The notes beneath the pieces are model-generated. The model did no database searches. It worked only from the letters and a program-made list of their open reading frames with translations, and was not told the origin of the DNA. From JBAPUB01 sp049282455 (GTDB lineage: Bacteria > Actinomycetota > Actinomycetes > JAHEKZ01), in assembly GCA_049282455.1 (NCBI GenBank), contig JBAPUB010000147.1:1-19626 (forward strand): DNA of 19,626 bases, given 5' to 3'. The stretch's first letter is position 1. Every line of letters begins with the position of its first letter. Positions 1-7,305 of the stretch are shown here, in pieces. Position numbers and translations under genes: made by a program.

Positions 1-740
1 CCATCACCATGAACACGGTGAGGGCCTCCGATATGGCGATACCGTTGAAGAGGTTGATCCGCATGACGAAGAGCCCCAGCAGCGCGATGATGACCGTGGA
101 CGATCGCCTCTCGACATCGGTTGATGACGAACAGCGAGTAGTCGATCCCGACACCGAGGCCGATCATCGAGGCGATGACCGGGACGAAGACGACGTCCAA
201 GGCGGCGAGCACGTCGGCGGATTTCAGGTCGTCGATCGAAGCGCCTGCGAAGCTGACCGTCGCGTACGCGACGCCGCCGTCAGGGCTGACGCCGGCCTCG
301 CCGAAGTGTGCAAGCGCACCTGCAGCCGCTTCCGATGGTGGCGGAGCTGGTGTCTGGCCACGCTGTCCCTGGTCTCCACCTTGGTTGGCTGGTTGTTGCG
401 GGCACTGCGAACCGAGCGGCGCACCGAACGGGGTGACCACGCAGGTGACCCCGGGCAGGTCAGACACCTTGGTGAGCAGGGTTGTCATCGTCGTGGCGGT
501 CGAGTCCTTGACGGCTTGACCGGAGGAGGACTTCCGGACCACTTGGCCGTCCAGGCCGGACCCGGTGCCAGCGCCGCCGGACAGCTGGGACAGCATGTCC
601 TGGGCGGTGGCCGACTCGGTGTTCGGCAGGTCGAAGCTGTCCTTGTACTCGCCGCCGAACCTCACACCCGTCGCCGGTTGTCGAGGAGGATTCCGGCGTT
701 CGACTGGGCCGCAGACAAGGCGCCCGGCTCACCGCGACAT
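1..740 (-). pseudogene. MMPL-family transporter remnant (RND superfamily), 5' part, broken
   Basis: MMPL proteins are RND-type membrane exporters of lipids or small hydrophobic molecules. Read on the minus strand, one frame gives the first periplasmic loop (FGGEYKDSFDLPNTES near 610-665, then SDLPGVTCVVTPFG, VSPDGGVAYATVSFAGASIDD) and the membrane motif ASMIGLGVGIDYSLFVINR near 115-175. A second frame continues with STVIIALLGLFVMRINLFNG to the left edge. Lesions: the likely original ATG at 740 is followed by an in-frame TGA at the fourth codon, and no first transmembrane helix is readable; the stretch between ALD and VVFVP (about 190) lacks the several dozen residues, including membrane helices, that the family has there; and near 97-112 residues after NRCREA are missing and the frame changes. 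A Gln/Pro/Gly-rich insert (about 340-415) lies in the loop. It follows the MoaD-like gene closely and was probably the third gene of that operon. The gene continues outside the window. An assembly error is the alternative to real decay. Confidence 0.8.
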
Positions 741-758
741 CTTCGGTGGGCAGTGAGG

Positions 759-1073
759 TCACCCGCCGGACATGGCGCCGACGACGAGGAAGGGCTCCTT
801 GCCATCCCCCACCTCCGACGGAAGTGGTCCGTCAACCGGATCGTGCGAGTAGTCCCGCTCGCAAGCGTAGAAGCGAACGAACGGTCGCCGGACTTGCGTG
901 TCGTGGGTCCGGATGGTCCCCCGGAGCACGGGGAATTTCAACTCCAACGCGTCGAGGACCGAGCGCACGCACACCGTGCCGAGCACCTCGAGCTGAACCT
1001 CTCCCTCGTGCTTGGCGAGGGATCTCAGGTGCGCAGGCAGCACGACACGCACGACATGGGGAGTCGTCGTCAT
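759..1073 (-). CDS. MoaD/ThiS-family ubiquitin-like protein with C-terminal Gly-Gly
   Basis: A 104-residue beta-grasp protein of the MoaD/ThiS kind. Family members are small carriers that accept sulfur as a thiocarboxylate on a C-terminal glycine, for molybdopterin, thiamin or other pathways. Seen here: an N-terminal strand VVRVVLPAHLRSLA, the middle stretch RSVLDALELKFPVLRGTIR typical of MoaD-like proteins, and a terminus ending in MSGG, the diglycine needed for activation. It is somewhat longer than classical MoaD (about 80 residues) because of a segment RRPFVRFYACERDYSH. Its ATG overlaps the stop of the upstream BNR-repeat gene in an ATGA junction, so the two are almost certainly translated together. 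No E1-like activating enzyme (MoeB/ThiF) and no molybdopterin or thiamin gene lies in the window, so the acceptor and pathway are unknown. The family call is firm; a true sulfur-carrier role is inference. Confidence 0.85.
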   Translation of the reverse strand: MTTTPHVVRVVLPAHLRSLAKHEGEVQLEVLGTVCVRSVLDALELKFPVLRGTIRTHDTQVRRPFVRFYACERDYSHDPVDGPLPSEVGDGKEPFLVVGAMSGG

Positions 1074-2185
1074 GCCAGCGTCTGAACCTCGACGGACAGT
1101 ACTGCGGGAAGGTCACGCAGGATGGGTTGCCACGTGTCGCCGGCATCGGCGGACCCGTACACCTGCCCGCCGGTGGTGCCGAAGTAGATGCCACACGAAT
1201 CGAGGTCATCGACGGCCATGGCATCGCGCAGCACGTTCACGTAGCAGTCCCGCTGGGGGAGACCTTCAGTGAGCGGCTCCCAGTCGACACCACCGGTACG
1301 GCTGCGCCAAACGCGAAGCTGACCTTCGACAGGGAAGTGGAGGGAGTCGCTGGTGATCGGCACGACGTAGATCGTGTCCGGCTCATGGGCGTGGACGTCG
1401 ATGACGAATCCGAAGTCGGTGGGCAGGTTGCCACTGACCTCTCGCCACTCCTCACCCGCATCGTCGGATCTCATGATGTCCCAGTGCTTCTGCATGAACA
1501 GGGTGTCTGGTCGCTGCGGATGCTGGGCGATGCGGTGAACGCAGTGCCCAACCTCGGCGTCCTGGTCGGGGATCTGTTGCGAGCGAAGTCCTTTGTTGAT
1601 GGGTCGCCACGTCTCGCCGTCGTCATCGGACCGAAACACACCAGCGGCTGAGATGGCAGCGAACATCCGACCCGGGGTCGAAGGGTCGAGCAGGATCGTA
1701 TGCAGGCACATGCCCCCGGCGCCCGGCGCCCACTGCGGAGCCGACGGGTGCTGGCGCAGGCCGGGAAGCTCGGCCCACTCTCTGCCTCCGTCGATGCTTC
1801 GGAACAGCGATGCGTCTTCGACCCCCGCCCACACGGTGTCGATTTCCGAGAGGGATGGCTCGAGGTGCCAGACGCGCTTGAACTCGAACGGTCGAGGCGT
1901 TCCGTCGTAGAACTGGTGTTGTCCTACAGGCTCGCGATAGGCGAACTCATTGCCGACGGGTTCCCAGGTAGTGCCACCGTCGTCGGACCGTTGGATCACC
2001 TGGCCGAACCAACCTCCGGACTGCGACGCGTACAGGCGTTGTGGGTCTAGAGGCGAGCCTTTGACGTGGTAGATCTCCCACCCGGGGAAGAAGGGGCCGT
2101 TGACGGACCAGTCGCGGCGCGCGCCGTCGGAGGTGACGACGAACGCACCCTTGCGTGTTCCAACGAGCAGGCGTACGGATGTCAT
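1070..2185 (-). CDS. BNR/Asp-box beta-propeller protein (sialidase-like/VPS10-like fold)
   Basis: A 371-residue protein with Asp-box repeats (S-x-D-x-G-x-x-W) at residues about 67-74, 130-137, 186-193, 240-247, 295-302 (degenerate, SRTGGVDW) and 345-352, evenly spaced, as expected for a six- or seven-bladed propeller. Databases often label such proteins exo-alpha-sialidase, but I see no sialidase arginine triad context, so enzyme activity is not supported. There is no signal peptide or membrane helix: it begins MTSVRLLVGTRKGAF, so it is probably cytoplasmic. The frame is open for a further 766 codons upstream, over prpE, but the start at 2185 is chosen because GGGGAGG lies 5-6 nt before it and the conserved propeller begins there. 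Its stop overlaps the MoaD-like start (ATGA), implying a functional pair. Cytoplasmic location plus pairing with a ubiquitin-like protein suggests a binding scaffold; that is inference. Confidence 0.85.
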   Translation of the reverse strand: MTSVRLLVGTRKGAFVVTSDGARRDWSVNGPFFPGWEIYHVKGSPLDPQRLYASQSGGWFGQVIQRSDDGGTTWEPVGNEFAYREPVGQHQFYDGTPRPFEFKRVWHLEPSLSEIDTVWAGVEDASLFRSIDGGREWAELPGLRQHPSAPQWAPGAGGMCLHTILLDPSTPGRMFAAISAAGVFRSDDDGETWRPINKGLRSQQIPDQDAEVGHCVHRIAQHPQRPDTLFMQKHWDIMRSDDAGEEWREVSGNLPTDFGFVIDVHAHEPDTIYVVPITSDSLHFPVEGQLRVWRSRTGGVDWEPLTEGLPQRDCYVNVLRDAMAVDDLDSCGIYFGTTGGQVYGSADAGDTWQPILRDLPAVLSVEVQTLA

Positions 2186-2219
2186 TGCTGCCTCCCCTGG
2201 TGTCAGGCCCTGAACGGCG

Positions 2220-2225
2220 ACCCTA
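2220..2225 (-). promoter_or_regulatory. Possible -10 box of the BNR/MoaD-like operon
   Basis: On the minus strand TAGGGT matches TANNNT and lies 34 nt before the ATG at 2185, leaving room for a short leader carrying the GGGGAGG ribosome site. No convincing -35 hexamer is visible 16-18 nt upstream, so this is tentative. Confidence 0.3.
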
Positions 2226-2313
2226 ACCGGAACCATCTGCTTTGGGGAGCCCGGCAGCGCCGCGAACGTGTTTCCCGGGCGAACCAGATATCGGCACCTG
2301 TTGCCAGCCGGAC

Positions 2314-2319
2314 TACCGT
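2314..2319 (+). promoter_or_regulatory. -10 box of a leaderless prpE transcript
   Basis: TACCGT, then the 7 nt GACGGGC, then the ATG at 2327. No Shine-Dalgarno sequence precedes that ATG. In actinobacteria a TANNNT box about 7 nt before a start codon places the transcription start on the first base of the codon. The -35 region has no clear match. It supports 2327 over the next in-frame ATG (2333) or the GTG at 2318, which overlaps the box. Confidence 0.6.
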
Positions 2320-2326
2320 GACGGGC

Positions 2327-4219
2327 ATGACCATGTCGAGCTATCGAGAGGCCCACCGCCGCAGTCTCCAGGATGTCGACAACTTCTGGGGTGAGGCCGC
2401 CCAGGGGATCACCTGGGACGCCTTCCCCACTCAGGTGGTCTCCGAGCACCCACCGAGTCACCGTTGGTTCGCCGATGGCCGACTCAACACCTGCTTCAAC
2501 GCCGTTGACCGTCATGTTGAGGCGGGCCACGGAGACCGTGCCGCAGTCATCTATGACAGTCCGGTAGGCGGCACCTCGCGTGTCCTGACGTACTACGAGC
2601 TGCTCGATGAAGTGTCTCGGTTCGCGGGCGTTCTCAGCTCGCAAGGTGTCGAGCGCGGGGACCGCGTTGTGATCTACATGCCAATGGTTCCAGAGGCCGT
2701 CGTGGCGATGTTGGCTACGGCACGCCTCGGCGCAATTCACTCGGTGGTGTTCGGCGGGTTCGCGGCGCATGAGCTGGCGCTGCGCATCGACGACGCCCGG
2801 CCGAAGGTCATTGTCTCCGCCTCGTGCGGCATCGAGCCCAGCCGGGTTGTGGAGTACAAACCGCTGCTCGACGCCGCTATCAACCTCTCGCTCCATAAGC
2901 CGTCCAGCGTCGTGGTGCTCCAGCGCGCCCAGGTCAGGGCTGAGATGCGACCGGGGCGCGACCTTGACTGGCACGAGGTGATCGCTGAGGCAGAGCCAAA
3001 GCCGTGCGTCAGCGTCAACGCTCACGATCCTCTGTACATCCTTTACACCTCGGGGACCACCGGGCGTCCCCGCGGAGTGGTGCGCGACAACGGGGGTCAC
3101 GCGGTCGCACTCGCCTGGTCCATGGGCCACGTCTACGGGGTGAAACCGGGGGAGACGTGGTGGGCCGCCTCCGACATCGGCTGGGTCGTTGGCCACTCCT
3201 ACATCGTGTATGCGCCGCTGCTCATTGGCGCCACGACGGTGCTCTACGAGGGCAAACCGGTGGGCACCCCCGACGCAGGTGCCTTCTGGCGTGTGATCGC
3301 CGAGCACGGTGTCGTCGGGCTGTTCACCGCACCCACCGCGATCCGCGCGATCAAACGAGACGACCCTCAGGGTGAGCACCTCAGACATCACGACCTTTCG
3401 TCGCTGCGCACCCTGTTTGTCGCGGGCGAGCGGCTCGACCCCGACACCTACGCGTGGGCCGGCGAGCACCTCGGCGTTCCCGTTGTGGACAACTGGTGGC
3501 AGACGGAGACCGGCTGGCCCATCTGTGCCAACCCGCGCGGGTTCTCCGACGATCTCCCGTTGAAGGCCGGTTCGCCATCGGTCCCGATGCCGGGGTACGA
3601 CGTCCACGTCGTCGACGAGGACGGCCACGACGTTGCATCCGGGGTAGACGGCGCGATCGTCATCAGGCTTCCGCTGCCACCGGGCAACCTCCCCACCCTC
3701 TGGGAGGACGACGAACGCTTCGTTCGTGACTACCTCGCGCATTTCCCTGGGAACTACCTCACCGGGGACGGCGGCCATCTTGACGCCGACGGCTACCTGT
3801 TCGTCATGGGACGCATCGACGACGTCATCAACGTCGCCGGGCACCGACTTTCGACCGGTGCGATGGAGGAGGTCCTGTCCGGTCACCCTGACGTCGCGGA
3901 GTGTGCTGTCATCGGCGTGGCCGACCAGCTGAAGGGTCAGATCCCACGGGGTCTCGTCGTGCTCAAGTCCGGTGTCACCCGCGAGCCTCGCTTGGTGGCC
4001 GCCGAGCTGGTGCAGCGCATTCGTGACGAGATTGGTCCGCTCGCGAGCCTGAGGCAGGTCGACGTCGTCGCCGCCCTTCCCAAGACCCGGTCGGGCAAGA
4101 TCCTTCGCAGAACGATGCGCGCCATCGCCGACGGCGAAGAGGGGAAGCCTCCGTCGACGATCGAGGACCCTGGGGTGCTCGACGCCCTGCGCGCAGTGCT
4201 GGACAACCGCACCGAGTAG
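2327..4219 (+). CDS. prpE: Propionyl-CoA synthetase (propionate--CoA ligase), ACS/PrpE type
   Basis: A 630-residue AMP-forming acyl-CoA synthetase, the usual PrpE length. It activates a short-chain acid, most likely propionate, via acyl-adenylate to acyl-CoA. Visible motifs: phosphate loop YTSGTTGRPRG (240-250), the PrpE-like VVRDNGGHAVALAWSM just after it, WWQTETGWP (390-398), YLTGDGG (477-483), GRIDDVINVAGHRLSTG (495-511), and the C-terminal PKTRSGKILRR with the catalytic, acetylation-prone lysine K591. NWWQTETGWPI and VVRDNGGH point to PrpE over acetyl-CoA synthetase, though acetate use is possible. Both lysines usual in TGKPKG are arginines here. The start follows a leaderless promoter box. 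No methylcitrate-cycle gene or acetyltransferase gene is adjacent. It diverges from the BNR operon, with 141 bp between. It overlaps a long open antisense frame, a codon-usage shadow. Confidence 0.9.
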   Translation: MTMSSYREAHRRSLQDVDNFWGEAAQGITWDAFPTQVVSEHPPSHRWFADGRLNTCFNAVDRHVEAGHGDRAAVIYDSPVGGTSRVLTYYELLDEVSRFAGVLSSQGVERGDRVVIYMPMVPEAVVAMLATARLGAIHSVVFGGFAAHELALRIDDARPKVIVSASCGIEPSRVVEYKPLLDAAINLSLHKPSSVVVLQRAQVRAEMRPGRDLDWHEVIAEAEPKPCVSVNAHDPLYILYTSGTTGRPRGVVRDNGGHAVALAWSMGHVYGVKPGETWWAASDIGWVVGHSYIVYAPLLIGATTVLYEGKPVGTPDAGAFWRVIAEHGVVGLFTAPTAIRAIKRDDPQGEHLRHHDLSSLRTLFVAGERLDPDTYAWAGEHLGVPVVDNWWQTETGWPICANPRGFSDDLPLKAGSPSVPMPGYDVHVVDEDGHDVASGVDGAIVIRLPLPPGNLPTLWEDDERFVRDYLAHFPGNYLTGDGGHLDADGYLFVMGRIDDVINVAGHRLSTGAMEEVLSGHPDVAECAVIGVADQLKGQIPRGLVVLKSGVTREPRLVAAELVQRIRDEIGPLASLRQVDVVAALPKTRSGKILRRTMRAIADGEEGKPPSTIEDPGVLDALRAVLDNRTE

Positions 4220-4328
4220 CCGGTGCGAGGGAGCTGGCTCGGCCCGGACCTTCGCCCCTGTTGAATCCGATCCTGCGCGGGAAACATGAGGAACTGTTGG
4301 TAGGCGTCCTGTTCCTTGGAGGCCAGAC

Positions 4329-5483
4329 ATGGCCCAGTTGCGGCGGATGGTGCTCGCCGGCGCAGCGCTGATGGTAGGGGCTGTGGTCGTTCCCGTCGGA
4401 CGTGTCGTGAGCGTCTCTGCAGAAGTGCCGCTGGATAGCGTTACGAGGGTGATCCACGGGGCGTGGGTTCCGGCTGGCGCCATGAACCATCGAGACTACG
4501 ACCGCATCACGATGCGTCTTCGAGACGGCCGAGTGCTACTCGCGGGAGGATCCGCGGGGGACCGCTGCCGTTCTGCGGCAGAGCTCTACCATCCACGAAC
4601 GAACCGGTGGACGACGACTGCGCCGATGCACGTACCGCGATGTTCGGCGAACACGATCATGCTCGCGGGAGGCAGATTTCTTGTTGCCGGTGGCTGGGGG
4701 GGCACCCCCCTGCGCCGACTCCGCTCCGCGGAGATCTATCACCCGAGGAGCGGAACCTGGTCGCTGACCGGCAGGCTGAACGTGTCCCGTGATGCCGCCG
4801 CGATCGCGCGACTGCCTCACGGAGCAATCCTGCTGGCAGGCGGTTTCGGCCCCAGGTTGGCCAATCCGCTCAGCGCGGCTGAGATCTACCACCCGACCAC
4901 CCACCGCTGGACGATGACAGCACCTCTGGCGCACGCACGCGCCGACATCAATGCAGCCGTCCTCGAGGACGGGGACATCCTGGTCGCGGGAGGGTACGGA
5001 GATCGCCCAGCGGCCCGAAGTTCGGAACGCTACGACGTCAGTGCCCATACCTGGCGCAACGCAGGCCGTCTGACCACACCCAGAGCGCCCCAGCTTGCCA
5101 CGCTTCCGAGCGGGCGAGTCCTTGCCGTTGGTGGGGACTGGTACGTCTCGAGACATGTCGACGTCTACCAACCTCGCCACAACCGCTGGGTCGCCAGGCC
5201 CCAATTGCCCTACCGCTGGACATCAGCACCGCTGGCACTCGTGCACGGGTACCCCGCGATCATCGGTGGCAACGGCCACGGCGTGTGCCGCACGACGGTT
5301 TACGTGTATCTGCCTGGTAGCGGGCAATGGTCTCGCCGTGCCCCCATGCCCACGCCCCGCTGTGAGTTCTCTGTCGCAAGTCTGAGGGGCGGATCGATCC
5401 TGGTCGCTGGCGGCACGCGATGGGTTCAGGGAACCGAGCGGCCCCCAACCGCCAGCGCGATCAGGTTCTACCCGAGCAGGTAG
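4329..5483 (+). CDS. Secreted kelch-repeat beta-propeller protein
   Basis: A 384-residue protein with an N-terminal signal peptide: RR, then a hydrophobic core LAGAALMVGAVVVPVG, likely cleaved near residue 31. The rest is about six kelch repeats, each with a glycine pair in an AGG or GG strand (LLAGGS, LVAGGW, LLAGGF, LVAGGY, LAVGGD, LVAGGT), then an SAE-Y-P motif and a conserved tryptophan (NRWTTTAPM, GTWSLTGRL, HRWTMTAPL, HTWRNAGRL, NRWVARPQL, GQWSRRAPM). This predicts a six-bladed propeller outside the membrane. No galactose-oxidase catalytic residues (Cys-Tyr pair, copper ligands) are recognisable, so it is likely a binding protein of unknown ligand. A GGAGG ribosome site sits 6 nt before the ATG. 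It stands 109 bp after prpE, may be cotranscribed with it, and converges with the next gene. Confidence 0.8.
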   Translation: MAQLRRMVLAGAALMVGAVVVPVGRVVSVSAEVPLDSVTRVIHGAWVPAGAMNHRDYDRITMRLRDGRVLLAGGSAGDRCRSAAELYHPRTNRWTTTAPMHVPRCSANTIMLAGGRFLVAGGWGGTPLRRLRSAEIYHPRSGTWSLTGRLNVSRDAAAIARLPHGAILLAGGFGPRLANPLSAAEIYHPTTHRWTMTAPLAHARADINAAVLEDGDILVAGGYGDRPAARSSERYDVSAHTWRNAGRLTTPRAPQLATLPSGRVLAVGGDWYVSRHVDVYQPRHNRWVARPQLPYRWTSAPLALVHGYPAIIGGNGHGVCRTTVYVYLPGSGQWSRRAPMPTPRCEFSVASLRGGSILVAGGTRWVQGTERPPTASAIRFYPSR

Positions 5484-5501
5484 CTGTACCGATACCGGCG
5501 C

Positions 5502-5813
5502 CTAGGGCGTGACGTCCTGCAGCACGGACAGGTCGACGAACTCCGGCGGACCCTCGAAGATCTCACCCATCGCCGCCTGCGCAGACTTCATGGCCTCCTG
5601 GCGACGCGGATCCTGTTCGCGGGCGCGCGCCTTCTCCTCAGACTCGAAGACGACCAGGACGTAGACCCAGAGAGGGTCCTTCTGATCCTTCATGGCCATC
5701 GTGCGCACGAGGCCCGAGTCTGGCTCCTCGATCGCCTGGATCTGCTCGAACAAGCCAGCCAGATCCTGTTCCCGCTCCGGCCTCAAGCGCATCTTCATAA
5801 GCTGTGCCCACAT
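5502..5813 (-). CDS. Antibiotic biosynthesis monooxygenase (ABM)-like dimeric alpha-beta barrel protein
   Basis: A 103-residue protein beginning MWAQLMKMRLRPEREQDLAGLF, followed by SGLVRTMAMKDQKDPLWVYVLVVFESEEKARARE. That strand-helix-strand-strand-helix order, with the WVYVLVVFESEEKA strand-helix, is the ABM/ferredoxin-like dimeric barrel pattern. Family members include quinone-type monooxygenases and heme-degrading enzymes, but many have no known activity, and no catalytic residue can be assigned here. A GGAGG ribosome site lies 7 nt before the ATG. It is a single gene, converging with the kelch gene (18 bp apart) and separated from the MmcQ/YjbR gene by 150 bp containing a 15-bp tandem duplication. 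The substrate is unknown. Confidence 0.7.
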   Translation of the reverse strand: MWAQLMKMRLRPEREQDLAGLFEQIQAIEEPDSGLVRTMAMKDQKDPLWVYVLVVFESEEKARAREQDPRRQEAMKSAQAAMGEIFEGPPEFVDLSVLQDVTP

Positions 5814-5864
5814 GCCAGGACCTCCAGGTTGTGGTCTGCGCGAGCTGCACCAACCAATGGCCGG

Positions 5865-5870
5865 AGCGTA
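5865..5870 (-). promoter_or_regulatory. Possible -10 box of the ABM-like gene
   Basis: TACGCT on the minus strand, 51 nt before the start codon, matching TANNNT. The region 17 nt further upstream reads TGTCGC, a weak -35. Tentative. Confidence 0.25.
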
Positions 5871-5930
5871 GCGCCGAGCGTGCTGGAGCGACAGACCTCC
5901 GGGTCGAGGTGCAGCCGACCGTCCACCTCA

Positions 5931-5960
5931 CACCTACGCTTCATTCACCTACGCTTCATT
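5931..5960. repeat. Perfect 15-bp tandem duplication (two copies)
   Basis: CACCTACGCTTCATT occurs twice with no gap (5931-5945, 5946-5960), and a partial third copy may follow (CGCCTA). It lies immediately after the stop of the MmcQ/YjbR gene, in the 150-bp gap before the ABM-like gene. Each copy contains TACGCT on the plus strand, a TANNNT match, but no plus-strand gene follows, so it is probably a replication-slippage product. Confidence 0.7.
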
Positions 5961-5963
5961 CGC

Positions 5964-6353
5964 CTAGAGCCGCTCTGGACCATCGCCGACGGCACCGAGC
6001 TCGGCTCTCAGCGTTTCGGGGGACCGCATTCGCCAGGCGTCGGTGACCAGTTCGCTGAGGCGGGCGATGTCCACCTCTGCCAACCGCACCATCACCAGCG
6101 GCCGACCGGCCTCGCTGGGCGTGGTGAAGAAGACGTGTGGCTCGCCGAGAAGGAGCGCCTGCTTCTCGGCCTCGTCGCCCACGAACAGAACCGCGATGTC
6201 AGTACGGATGACTCGCGGCTCACCGGGCCGGCGCTCGGGGTAGGACCAGACGAAGCCCTTGTCGGCCACCCGGAAGTCGAAGCCGTCGCTGTCGATCTCC
6301 ACCACATGTGGCAGGGCCAGGGCAAGGCGGCGTACGTCTTCAGCGTCAGCCAT
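5964..6353 (-). CDS. MmcQ/YjbR family protein
   Basis: A 129-residue protein, MADAEDVRRLALALPHVVEID, then DFRVADKGFVWSYPER, AVLFVGDEAEKQALLLGEPHVFFTTP, and a C-terminal RLAEVDIARLSELVTDAWRMRSP. This is the MmcQ/YjbR (CyaY-like fold) arrangement: an N-terminal helix ending in LPH, a beta sheet, and the terminal LxELVxDAWR helix. The family has been called DNA-binding by structure, but its cellular role is not established. The frame stays open a further 126 codons upstream over the SPFH gene; the start at 6353 is chosen because AGGAGGGG lies 4-5 nt before it and similarity starts there. It follows the SPFH gene after 37 bp on the same strand and could be the third gene of that operon, though a link to membrane biology is not known. 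Confidence 0.8.
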   Translation of the reverse strand: MADAEDVRRLALALPHVVEIDSDGFDFRVADKGFVWSYPERRPGEPRVIRTDIAVLFVGDEAEKQALLLGEPHVFFTTPSEAGRPLVMVRLAEVDIARLSELVTDAWRMRSPETLRAELGAVGDGPERL

Positions 6354-6390
6354 CGAGCCCCTCCTGAGTCGACCGACGGCAGCTTGTCGT

Positions 6391-7281
6391 TCAGCCCTCG
6401 GCTGAGTCGCGGAAAGCTTGACCGAACCGGGCCACCGCCTGGCTGAGCTCGGCCGGGATGATCCACAGCTTGTTGGAAGGACTGGCTGCGATCTTCGGTA
6501 GCGCCTGCAGGTACTGGTAGGCCAGCAGCTTCGGGTCGGGATCGGCCGCGTGGACGGCGCCGAACACTGTCTGGATCGCCGAAGCCTCCCCCTCAGCCCG
6601 AACGACGGCAGCGCGTGCATCACCTTCAGCGGCAAGGATCGCCGACTGCTTCTGCCCCTCGGCCGTGAGGATCTGCGACTGTCGCACTCCCTCGGCGGTG
6701 AGGATCGCAGCCCGCTTCTCGCGTTCGGCACGCATCTGCATCTCCATGGCCTGCTGCACGGACGTGGGCGGGTCGATGGCCTTGATCTCGACCCGGTTCA
6801 CCCGGATCCCCCACTTACCGGTGGCCTCGTCGAGGACGCCCCGCAGTTGCAGGTTGATGTCCTCGCGAGAGGTGAGCGTGCGCTCGAGGTCCATGCCGCC
6901 GGCGACGTTGCGCAGTGTGGTGACCGTGAGCTGTTCGATCGCCTGGATGTAGTTCGCGATCTCGTACGTGGCGGACTTCGCGTCGGTGACCTGGAAGAAG
7001 ATCACCGTGTCGATGCTCACCACGAGGTTGTCCTCGGTGATGACCGGCTGGGGCGGGAACGAGATCACCTGCTCGCGCAGGTCGATGAGCGGCAGCACAT
7101 GGTCGACGAACGGCACGACGAGGGCGAGTCCGGCGTCCAGAGTCCGTTGGTACCGGCCAAGTCGTTCGACGATCCCGGCCCTGGCCTGGGGGACGATGCG
7201 CACCGCCTTGGCGATGGTGACGATCACCAGGATCAAGACGATGAGGCTCACGATGGATGTGGCAAGCGTGGTCGTGTTCAC
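6391..7281 (-). CDS. SPFH-domain (stomatin/prohibitin-like, QmcA-type) membrane protein
   Basis: A 296-residue protein with an N-terminal membrane helix (residues about 6-28, IVSLIVLILVIVTIAKAV) and the slipin-type SPFH domain: VPQARAGIVERLGRYQRTLDAGL, VDHVLPLIDLREQV, VTTLRNVAGGMDLERTLTSRE, WGIRVNRVEIKAIDPP. After this come four exact 11-residue units each holding AEG (ILTAEGVRQSQ, ILTAEGQKQSA, ILAAEGDARAA, VVRAEGEASAI), forming the oligomerising coiled region. Such proteins build ring or cage assemblies in membrane microdomains and often partner membrane proteases. The start is GTG, preceded by GAGAGGGGG; the next ATG is far inside the domain. It lies 24 bp after the NfeD-like gene, the standard partner, so the two form an operon. 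Confidence 0.92.
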   Translation of the reverse strand: MNTTTLATSIVSLIVLILVIVTIAKAVRIVPQARAGIVERLGRYQRTLDAGLALVVPFVDHVLPLIDLREQVISFPPQPVITEDNLVVSIDTVIFFQVTDAKSATYEIANYIQAIEQLTVTTLRNVAGGMDLERTLTSREDINLQLRGVLDEATGKWGIRVNRVEIKAIDPPTSVQQAMEMQMRAEREKRAAILTAEGVRQSQILTAEGQKQSAILAAEGDARAAVVRAEGEASAIQTVFGAVHAADPDPKLLAYQYLQALPKIAASPSNKLWIIPAELSQAVARFGQAFRDSAEG

Positions 7282-7305
7282 GACGATCCCCCTCTCGTCC
7301 GCCGG

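Noticed and set aside
9..1651. Two overlapping plus-strand frames of 358 and 301 codons
   Set aside because: They are Arg/Gly/Val/Asp-rich shadows antisense to the MMPL remnant, the MoaD-like gene and the BNR gene, with no domain signature or ribosome site.
2318..2320. GTG as an alternative prpE start
   Set aside because: It lies inside the TACCGT promoter box, so a transcript starting near 2326 would not include it.
2186..4483. A minus-strand frame open for about 766 codons upstream of the BNR gene, across the whole of prpE and into the kelch gene
   Set aside because: Its translation has no recognisable domain or coding texture, it is fully antisense to two confident genes, and the BNR gene has a strong ribosome site and family start at 2185. 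It is a GC-rich codon-usage shadow.
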